From a bacterium (GTDB lineage: Bacteria > ARS69), in NCBI GenBank assembly GCA_025774865.1, contig JALGZO010000572.1, forward strand, positions 1 through 5,733: DNA of 5,733 nucleotides, written 5' to 3'. The translations under genes were made by a program, and so were the position numbers. Below the pieces are notes generated by a model, which saw only the letters and a program-made list of their open reading frames with translations, had not been told where the DNA came from and searched no databases. Shown here one piece after another: positions 1 to 5,305 of the stretch. Position 1 is the stretch's first letter. Every line of letters starts with the position of its first letter.

Positions 1-1
1 C

Positions 2-952
2 ATCGCCTGGAGAGCCGCGAACGACCACCGGTGCACGGTATTCTACCAGCCGAATTTCGCGTTCAACCTGATGACTCGGCGCATCAAGGACGGTGACATG
101 GATGGCGTCGATCTTTCGTCCTTGCGCCTGGTACTCAACGGAGCGGAGCCTTGCTTTTGGGAATCGCACGAGATGCTCGCCAATCGTTTTTCGCGGTGGG
201 GGCTCTCGCGCGACAGTCTGGGCATCGTTTACGGTATGGCGGAGGTGACGAACTCCGTCTTCGGGGCAGGTCACCGGGAGCCGATCGTCGTCGACGGTGT
301 TGATCGGTTCGTGCTGCAACGCGAGGAACGGGCCGAACCGGTCTCGGTGGACTCGCCGAACCTGCAGCGTTTTCTCGGCGTCGGGCGGGCACTGCGCGGG
401 ACGGAGTTCAAGGTCGTGGACGACGACCGAAACGAAGTGGAGGAGAGACGGATCGGTGAGGTGGCGATCCGGTCCGAGGCGCGAATGCACGGCTATCATC
501 GCAACGAAGAGGCGACCGCAGCTTCCCTGGCGCCCGACGGCTGGTACTACTCGGGCGATATGGGCTACCGGGTCGGAGACATCCTGTTCATCACCGGGCG
601 CAAGAGCGACGTGATCATCATCGGCGGCGTGAACATCTACCCGCAGGATGTCGAGAAGATCGTCGCGGAGCATCCGGCGTCGGTGCCGGGACGAGTCGCG
701 GCGATCGGAGTGGACGATGCGGAGATCGGCACCCAGAAGATGGTGCTCATCGTCGAGTCGAAGTCGACGGAACCGGACGTGCTCGCGGAACTCGCGCAGT
801 ACGCGCGCACGGAGATTTCACAGCGGTTGAACGTCGTTGTGAGTCGCGTGGTGCACGTGCCGCACATGTGGCTCATCAAGACATCGAGCGGCAAGATCGC
901 ACGAATCCCGAACTACGAGCGGCTCCAGGTGCTCGAGAAGGAGGGGTCGTGA
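2..952 (+). CDS. Acyl-AMP ligase, FAAL-like adenylate-forming enzyme (C-terminal part, truncated at the left edge)
   Basis: This enzyme family activates a carboxylic acid with ATP to an acyl-adenylate and loads it on a carrier-protein phosphopantetheine (FAAL branch) or on CoA. The frame is open from base 2, so the start and the ATP-binding P-loop motif lie outside the window; the methionine codon at base 71 is internal. Visible motifs, in order: QPNFAFNL and VLNGAEP in the ligase core, YGMAE (bases 230-244, the A5 region), YYSGD (SGD at 551-559), the hinge and A8 motif GRKSDVIIIGGVNIYPQDVE, and TSSGK near the C terminus with the catalytic lysine at 893-895. PNFAF, NGAEP and YPQDVE are characteristic of FAALs, and the A8 motif is unlike that of D-alanine ligase DltA. 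The C-terminal subdomain looks complete. The stop overlaps the GTG start of a carrier-protein gene, which is the likely acceptor of the acyl group. FAAL versus acyl-CoA ligase is not settled, because the FAAL-specific insertion cannot be assessed here. Confidence 0.9.
   Translation: MAWRAANDHRCTVFYQPNFAFNLMTRRIKDGDMDGVDLSSLRLVLNGAEPCFWESHEMLANRFSRWGLSRDSLGIVYGMAEVTNSVFGAGHREPIVVDGVDRFVLQREERAEPVSVDSPNLQRFLGVGRALRGTEFKVVDDDRNEVEERRIGEVAIRSEARMHGYHRNEEATAASLAPDGWYYSGDMGYRVGDILFITGRKSDVIIIGGVNIYPQDVEKIVAEHPASVPGRVAAIGVDDAEIGTQKMVLIVESKSTEPDVLAELAQYARTEISQRLNVVVSRVVHVPHMWLIKTSSGKIARIPNYERLQVLEKEGS
938..944 (+). promoter_or_regulatory. Shine-Dalgarno site deciding the GTG start of the carrier-protein gene
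   Basis: AAGGAGG lies 4 bases before the GTG at 949, inside the last codons of the ligase gene. It supports the GTG start over the in-frame ATG at 868, which would add 27 residues that resemble no carrier-protein sequence. Confidence 0.75.
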
Positions 953-1230
953 CGGCGGAGCGCACAGAGATCGAACGGGAGATCCGCGCGTACGTGCTGC
1001 GGGAGTTCCTCCCGGGCGAGGGTCCGGAAGTCCTGGACCGCGCCCCTGGTCTCATGAGCGGCGGTATTCTCGACTCGCTCTCCATTCTCTCCCTGGTCGA
1101 TTTCCTGGAAGAGCGGTACGGCGTCGAGCTGAAGGCGCACGAGCTGGACGTCGGGAACCTCGACACGATCGAAGACATTGCGGATCTCGTCCGGGGAAAG
1201 CTCGGGGACGCGAAGTCCGAGGGCGCCTAA
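949..1230 (+). CDS. Stand-alone acyl carrier protein (phosphopantetheine-binding)
   Basis: A 93-residue carrier protein that would hold an acyl group as a thioester on 4'-phosphopantetheine. The attachment serine is Ser43, in SGGILDSLSILSLVDFLEE (residues 37-55), which matches the (D/L)DSL motif at the start of helix II. The following ERYGVEL and the acidic helix with NLDTIEDIADLV (residues about 71-82) are the usual helix II-III and helix IV parts. The length is normal for an ACP. The GTG start is chosen because of the AAGGAGG site just upstream and because it gives a standard ACP N terminus. GTG overlaps the ligase stop as GTGA, so the two genes are probably translationally coupled, and the ligase is the natural loading enzyme. 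The ACP stop TAA interlocks with the stop of the convergent MBOAT-SGNH gene, so there is no room for a terminator between them. The acyl cargo is unknown. The carrier could serve the MBOAT (a DltC-like role) or a biosynthetic cluster to the left. Confidence 0.9.
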   Translation: MTAERTEIEREIRAYVLREFLPGEGPEVLDRAPGLMSGGILDSLSILSLVDFLEERYGVELKAHELDVGNLDTIEDIADLVRGKLGDAKSEGA

Positions 1231-3695
1231 GGGATCGGTCGCAAGAGCCCGGGGTAGTCCACGAGGTGGTCGAAGAGGGTGTCCGCGATGAGACGATGCC
1301 CGAGGGCATTCGGGTGGAAATCCCACGGGGCGACCCGAATCGCCGCGCTATCCCAGTCCCCGTAGACGTCCTCGAGGATGATCGTCTGGAAGCCGGTTTC
1401 CTCGGCCAGCTCGATGAGCTCGCGGTCCAATCGCGTCATCTCGATCTGGCGGATCTTCGGAAGGAAGACATTCAGTGGAACGGCATCGTGGCGGAGACAG
1501 GCGTCGACGATCTTCCCGTAACCCCAGCGATTGAGCGCTCGCCGTTCGCCGCGGAGCTGCCGCCGGATCTCTTCCGCGGACTGCGACGGGTCCACTGCGA
1601 TCTCGCCCAACAGGTCCTGCAGGACGGTCGACCGCGCCGCGGTCCCTTCGGCCAAATAGTCCGCGAGTCGTTCCAGTTCCCGGGACTTCATCCCGGTGTG
1701 GGACACGTAGATGACGACATCTGGCTCGAACTCGAACACGCGCTCCTCGCAGAGAGCGACATGGTCGGCAAGCGTGTAGCCTCCGACCGCGAAGTTCAGG
1801 ACCTCGTACCGTTCGAACTCGTCGCGGGGTGGCTCCATGTCGAGTCGACTCTCGAGAATCGCCTCGAACCCCTCGTCGTTGTCGACGCCCCATCCCATCA
1901 CGTAGGAGGATCCGAGCAGCGCGATCCGAAATGTGCCGTCTCTCTTGGGCCGCTCGTATTCGAGATCGCGCATCCCCCACGCGTTCGTCCGGATGATGGT
2001 GTCGCGAAACGGGGTCTCATTCGAGGGGATGAGCTCGTAGCCGGGAACCCCGCCCGTCCGAAACACGGCGTCGGTCTCCCGGAACGGTGTCTTTCCGGCC
2101 GGCCTCGAGAGCTGCATCTCCCAGATGCGCGAATTCAGGCGGTTCATCTGGAGGAGCCCCTCGTAGTATCCGTGGATGACCTGGTCCTCGTCCCACTGAC
2201 TGAAGCGATCGTCGTCGATCGTCGCGAGAATGCTTCCGACCGAAGGACCGAAACGCTTCTGCACATTCGGCGTCGACGCGAGGAGCAGTACTGCCGACAG
2301 TCCGATCACGTACACGGGCCGGCCGGCCCGCCGAGCCACGCCGGCGGGCGAAGCGCGTCGGGTCAGGAGTCCGCCGACGAAGGCGACGGCTACGAGGGCC
2401 GCGGCCAGCATGGCCCATTCGCGTCCGCCCCCCGCGTTGCTCGCGGTGACGTTCCACCAGGCGGACACCGACGGCGTGTTCCACATCGCCCAGAGGACGG
2501 AGATCACGCAGAAGACCCCCACCGTCCGCCAAGAGCGAACCTGCCGCTCCCGGAAGGTGTGCGGCTCGGCGGACGGACGCCGGCGCGGCCCCGCCTGCGC
2601 CTCGCGGAGAGCCGCGAGCAGGACGAGCGCCCCCAGAACGCCGAAGAACAACGCGTCGCCCGACGTCACGAGGAACGAGCCGCGCAGCCAGAACCACTGG
2701 TACGCGTGCAGCAACGTCGTTGCCGTGAACACGGCCGCCACGGCCAGTGCGGTCGCTCGGGCGGGACCTCTCTTGCGGAATCGCATCATGACCGGGTAGT
2801 AGACGATCTTCGTCATGAAGGCGGTCCAGTAGATGTTGATGCGATGCCAGAAGTCCGTGAAGCTGGACGCGAAGAAGTACCGGCGGTGCGTCTCCGGCAA
2901 ATTGAACCCGAACAGACACAGGATTCCGATGATCAGATGAAAGAGCCCGGAGATGCGGATGTAGAGGAAATAGCTGCCCACGGTGAAGAGCAAGAGATCG
3001 GAGAAGCTCGCAACCCCCGTGGGGGCGGGAAGAACGTGCATGTAGACGAGGCGATACAATACGATCTGGAACAGTCCCCGGGCGATCCACGCCAGACCCT
3101 TCTGGTAGATGCGGAATGAAGCGTCGTCGTACCAGGTGCGGATGAAGGTGCGGGAGTCGACGGCCGGAAAGAGCGGAAAGCACACGTTCGGAAGAAGAAA
3201 GAAGTAAGCGAGCCGCGACCATCCTTTCGGCTCCTGTCCGTGGCGCAGGTCGTAGCAGTAGATGATCATCCGGATCATGAACATCGAGCCGAGGATCGGG
3301 AGCATCACCGCGGCGGCGTCGGGGAGGTCGATCTGGCCGGCCCGCGCCGCGGCGAGCCCCGCGCCGGCGGCGAGCAGCACCACGATCCTCGCACCGAATG
3401 ACAAGGGCAGATGGCAAACTGCAATGAGTGCGAGCCCCGCGGTGACCAGCCACATCGCCGGAACCGCGCCGAGCACCGCGCCGGTTCCCACCCAGGAGAG
3501 AACGACGAACGTGGGTAGGCGGACCTTCTTCGGGATGACGGAGTGAATCAGGAACCCGACGAAGATGACCGGGATCAGTCGGTCGAACTGCCGCAGCTCC
3601 TCGATACGGTAGACGTGCGCAACCCACAGAACGAGTGCGAGCTGGGCGACGACGGCCAGCCACCGCGCCCCCCGCCCCGCGGCGTCCGAGCTCAC
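1227..3695 (-). CDS. MBOAT O-acyltransferase fused to a C-terminal SGNH/GDSL-like domain
   Basis: An 822-residue membrane protein predicted to transfer acyl groups from the cytoplasm to an envelope acceptor. Residues 11-365 are a multi-pass MBOAT region. It has DFWHRINIYW (281-290), matching the DFWRRWNxSW motif of the AlgI/DltB group, followed by a VYYPVM segment. The probable catalytic histidine is His330 in TTLLHAYQWFW. Further hydrophobic segments lie near 391-405, 428-445 and 461-474. The soluble part after about 475 would then be extracytoplasmic. It is SGNH-like: LLGSSYVMGWGV (593-604) with nucleophile candidate Ser597 in a GSS variant of GDS, NFAVGGY (634-640), and WDFHPNALGH (791-800) with Asp792 and His794 as the other triad candidates. 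A clear GxND block is not visible. The GTG start overlaps the HAD-gene stop as GTGA, and GGGAG lies 8 bases upstream. The frame stays open further upstream, but that part reads as low-complexity, arginine-rich shadow sequence. The fusion joins DltB-like and DltD/AlgJ-like roles in one chain. The acceptor and acyl group cannot be told from sequence. Confidence 0.88.
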   Translation of the reverse strand: MSSDAAGRGARWLAVVAQLALVLWVAHVYRIEELRQFDRLIPVIFVGFLIHSVIPKKVRLPTFVVLSWVGTGAVLGAVPAMWLVTAGLALIAVCHLPLSFGARIVVLLAAGAGLAAARAGQIDLPDAAAVMLPILGSMFMIRMIIYCYDLRHGQEPKGWSRLAYFFLLPNVCFPLFPAVDSRTFIRTWYDDASFRIYQKGLAWIARGLFQIVLYRLVYMHVLPAPTGVASFSDLLLFTVGSYFLYIRISGLFHLIIGILCLFGFNLPETHRRYFFASSFTDFWHRINIYWTAFMTKIVYYPVMMRFRKRGPARATALAVAAVFTATTLLHAYQWFWLRGSFLVTSGDALFFGVLGALVLLAALREAQAGPRRRPSAEPHTFRERQVRSWRTVGVFCVISVLWAMWNTPSVSAWWNVTASNAGGGREWAMLAAALVAVAFVGGLLTRRASPAGVARRAGRPVYVIGLSAVLLLASTPNVQKRFGPSVGSILATIDDDRFSQWDEDQVIHGYYEGLLQMNRLNSRIWEMQLSRPAGKTPFRETDAVFRTGGVPGYELIPSNETPFRDTIIRTNAWGMRDLEYERPKRDGTFRIALLGSSYVMGWGVDNDEGFEAILESRLDMEPPRDEFERYEVLNFAVGGYTLADHVALCEERVFEFEPDVVIYVSHTGMKSRELERLADYLAEGTAARSTVLQDLLGEIAVDPSQSAEEIRRQLRGERRALNRWGYGKIVDACLRHDAVPLNVFLPKIRQIEMTRLDRELIELAEETGFQTIILEDVYGDWDSAAIRVAPWDFHPNALGHRLIADTLFDHLVDYPGLLRPIP
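2316..2348. repeat. GC-rich palindrome and adjoining hairpin inside the MBOAT-SGNH gene
   Basis: GGGCCGGCCGGCCC at 2316-2329 is a perfect 14-base palindrome. Overlapping it, CCCGCCG (2327-2333) pairs with CGGCGGG (2342-2348) across an 8-base loop. Together they cover codons of about residues 450-460, just before the last hydrophobic segment and the SGNH domain. The sequence fits Arg/Gly/Pro/Ala codons in GC-rich DNA, so it may be incidental. Confidence 0.4.
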
Positions 3696-4432
3696 GTCAT
3701 GAGCTCCCGAAAGTCCTCGACGGTGGGGATTCCCCCGGCCAGCGTTGGCGCATCCTTCGGATGAAGAGTCCGCACCATGACGGCGATCGCCTCCGGTACG
3801 GCCCTGACCAGCGGGTTGAGCACGCGGGGATCGTTGTCGACGACGAGGTCGATCGGACCCTTGCGACGAATGAGCGGGACGGTCTCGATCTTGAACTCGA
3901 CGTCGTTGAGATCGAAGACGGGCTTCATGAGGAGCTGGGTCCGAATCGTGCCGATCGGAAAGCCGGCCTCGTGGAGAGAGCGGCACGTCCCGAGGTACAT
4001 CTCGGGAACGTGCCGACCGGTCATGTAGTTGAGCTCCGCGCCCTGATCCCACCAAGCCCGGGCCGCGTCCACGGCGCCGTCCAGCGGCGCGTCGTGCTCG
4101 AGGTAGTCGCTCCCGAAGAACTGCCTCGCCCACGCCTCCCGTAGACGACCGAGCGTCTCTTCGTCGTCGATTCCGTGCTTACGCAACGTATCGACGGGGT
4201 TATACTCGAACGCCTCTTCGGCCAGATCCCGGATGGTTCTCGTGATCTCGGCGTCGCCGCCGAAGAGCGCGCGGGCCTGGTCGAACAAGATCTGCTTCGT
4301 TCGCGGGACATTGTCGAAGAGCGTGCCGTCGAGATCCAGAACGATCTGGGGCACCTGGCCGCGGTCACGGCCGCGCCGGATACGTTCGTCGATTTGTCGG
4401 GCCAGATCACCCGTGGTGCCCGCTTCTGTCAT
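3692..4432 (-). CDS. HAD-superfamily hydrolase (putative phosphatase)
   Basis: A 246-residue protein with the HAD catalytic motifs in order. Motif I is VLDLDGTLFDN (residues 31-41), with nucleophile Asp33 and general acid Asp35. Motif II is MTGR, with Thr138. A motif III lysine is Lys170 (LLMKP) or Lys181. Motif IV is VVDNDPR, with Asp199 and Asp201 for magnesium binding. Residues about 45-120 form a helical cap-like insert. There is no signal peptide, so it should be cytoplasmic. Members are mostly phosphatases, but the substrate cannot be read from this sequence. The ATG at 4430-4432 is chosen because AAAGGA stands 6 bases upstream and the protein begins normally from there. The same frame stays open upstream only as antisense of the methyltransferase gene. 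The stop overlaps the GTG of the MBOAT-SGNH gene (GTGA), so the two are likely co-translated. A role in preparing or recycling a phosphorylated precursor for the acyl-transfer step is a guess from context only. Confidence 0.88.
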   Translation of the reverse strand: MTEAGTTGDLARQIDERIRRGRDRGQVPQIVLDLDGTLFDNVPRTKQILFDQARALFGGDAEITRTIRDLAEEAFEYNPVDTLRKHGIDDEETLGRLREAWARQFFGSDYLEHDAPLDGAVDAARAWWDQGAELNYMTGRHVPEMYLGTCRSLHEAGFPIGTIRTQLLMKPVFDLNDVEFKIETVPLIRRKGPIDLVVDNDPRVLNPLVRAVPEAIAVMVRTLHPKDAPTLAGGIPTVEDFRELMT

Positions 4433-4480
4433 GCTCGTTCCTTTCGGGGCGAGAGTGTAACAGAGAGGAACGAGACCGAC
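4433..4480. promoter_or_regulatory. Divergent intergenic region between HAD and methyltransferase genes
   Basis: Only 48 bases separate the two divergent start codons, so promoters for both directions must be packed here or lie inside the opposite gene. I see no convincing -35/-10 pair. The centre holds TGTAACA (4456-4462), the most AT-rich run and palindromic apart from its middle base. It could be part of a promoter or a small operator half-site, but this is weak. Confidence 0.45.
4434..4474. repeat. Inverted repeat whose arms contain the two divergent Shine-Dalgarno sites
   Basis: The left arm CTCGTTCCTTTC (4434-4445) and the right arm GAGAGGAACGAG (4463-4474) are complementary at 11 of 12 positions, with a 17-base spacer. 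On the minus strand the left arm carries AAAGGA, 6 bases before the HAD ATG. On the plus strand the right arm carries GAGAGGAA, about 10 bases before the methyltransferase ATG. It could be a symmetric operator for a dimeric regulator. In either RNA it could also be a hairpin that hides the ribosome-binding site, provided transcription starts upstream of both arms. Confidence 0.6.
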
Positions 4481-5305
4481 ATGGCCGGGAACTCTCGAAA
4501 CGACGTCTTCTCGCGCACGGAGTACCGGCGCGTCATCGCCTGGCCGGAGCGGATCCGTCGAGAGGCACCATTCTTCGATCGCGTCTTCGGCGAGGCCTCG
4601 CGAGCGCCTGACGACTCCCGTCCCCGACGCCTGCTCGACGTCGGCTGTGGCACCGGCGAGCACACTCGTCACTTCGCCGAGCGTGGTTGGGAAGCGGTCG
4701 GGATCGACGCGGCCGAAAACATGATCGAGGACGCGGAAGCACTCGCCGGCGAGACCGATTCGGGAGGAACGGCTCGGTACGAGCTTCGCGACGCGGCCGC
4801 GGCTGCCGTACTTCCGGAGGCGCCGTTCGATGCGGCGATATGTCTCGGCAACACGATGGCGTTCGTCGAGACGCGCGAGGAGATGGACGCGTTTCTTCGT
4901 GGGGTGGCGGACGCCCTCGCGTCGGGCGCGGAACTCTTGATGCAGCTCCTCAACTACGAGCGCATCGAGGCTCTGCCCGTACGGGCGCTTGGCGTCAATG
5001 TGCGACCTCTGCCCGAGGAAGAAGGCGAAGGGGAGATCGTTTTCGTCCGCGTGCTCAAGTCCGTCGGAGACGGGACCGTGGACTTCTACCCCATCACGTT
5101 GACGTTGCGCCCCGATCGTGACCCGCCGGTGGAGATGCGTTCGTCCCGGCGGGCGAAGCACTACGCATGGGTGCGCTCCGATCTCCAGTCGGCACTCGTC
5201 GCCGCGGGCTTCGCGAGCGACGTTCGGTTTCTCGGCTCGATGACCGGCTCGCCGTACGCGCCGATGGAATCCCACGATCTCGTGGTGGTCGCTCGCAAGC
5301 AATGA
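4481..5305 (+). CDS. Class I SAM-dependent methyltransferase
   Basis: A 274-residue Rossmann-fold methyltransferase that would use S-adenosylmethionine. The glycine-rich motif I is LLDVGCGTG (residues 51-59). The acidic residue binding the SAM ribose is Asp76 in AVGIDAAENMI. Asp104 in YELRDAAA is a candidate for the adenine-contacting position. FDAAICLGNTMAF (116-128) matches motif IV. The N-terminal helix, with IAWPERIRREAPFFDRVF, is the usual lid leading into such domains. The C-terminal part (about 165-274) is strand-rich and probably forms the substrate-binding lobe; it carries no motif from which I can name a substrate. There is no signal peptide, so it is cytoplasmic. The ATG at 4481 is supported by GAGAGGAA upstream and by the onset of a normal protein. 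The frame is open for 102 codons further upstream, but only as antisense of the HAD gene. Its stop overlaps the start of a TonB-receptor-like gene (ATGA), an unusual partner. Confidence 0.9.
   Translation: MAGNSRNDVFSRTEYRRVIAWPERIRREAPFFDRVFGEASRAPDDSRPRRLLDVGCGTGEHTRHFAERGWEAVGIDAAENMIEDAEALAGETDSGGTARYELRDAAAAAVLPEAPFDAAICLGNTMAFVETREEMDAFLRGVADALASGAELLMQLLNYERIEALPVRALGVNVRPLPEEEGEGEIVFVRVLKSVGDGTVDFYPITLTLRPDRDPPVEMRSSRRAKHYAWVRSDLQSALVAAGFASDVRFLGSMTGSPYAPMESHDLVVVARKQ

Noticed and set aside
868-948. An earlier ATG start for the carrier-protein gene
   Set aside because: It would add 27 residues of shadow sequence inside the conserved TSSGK region of the ligase. The GTG at 949 has a near-ideal Shine-Dalgarno and gives a normal ACP length.
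1231-1300. A possible terminator hairpin near the convergent gene ends
   Set aside because: I found no stable GC stem followed by a T-run on either strand, and the region is coding.
1266-3119. A 617-codon open frame on the plus strand opposite the MBOAT-SGNH gene
   Set aside because: It is antisense to a gene with clear domain motifs. The product is a charged, Arg/Asp/Glu/His/Pro-rich string with no recognisable fold, as expected from GC-rich codon bias.
3696-4133. An N-terminal extension of the MBOAT-SGNH frame to an ATG at 4133
   Set aside because: It would lie wholly inside the HAD gene in another frame and encode an Arg/Ser/Gly-rich string. The GTG at 3695 has a plausible ribosome-binding site and begins the hydrophobic N terminus.
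4175-4480. A 102-codon upstream extension of the methyltransferase frame
   Set aside because: It is antisense to the HAD gene. The ATG at 4481 follows GAGAGGAA and begins a normal methyltransferase N terminus.
4433-5302. A 290-codon upstream extension of the HAD frame
   Set aside because: It is antisense to the methyltransferase gene and has no family resemblance. The ATG at 4432 has a good AAAGGA site and begins the HAD protein normally.
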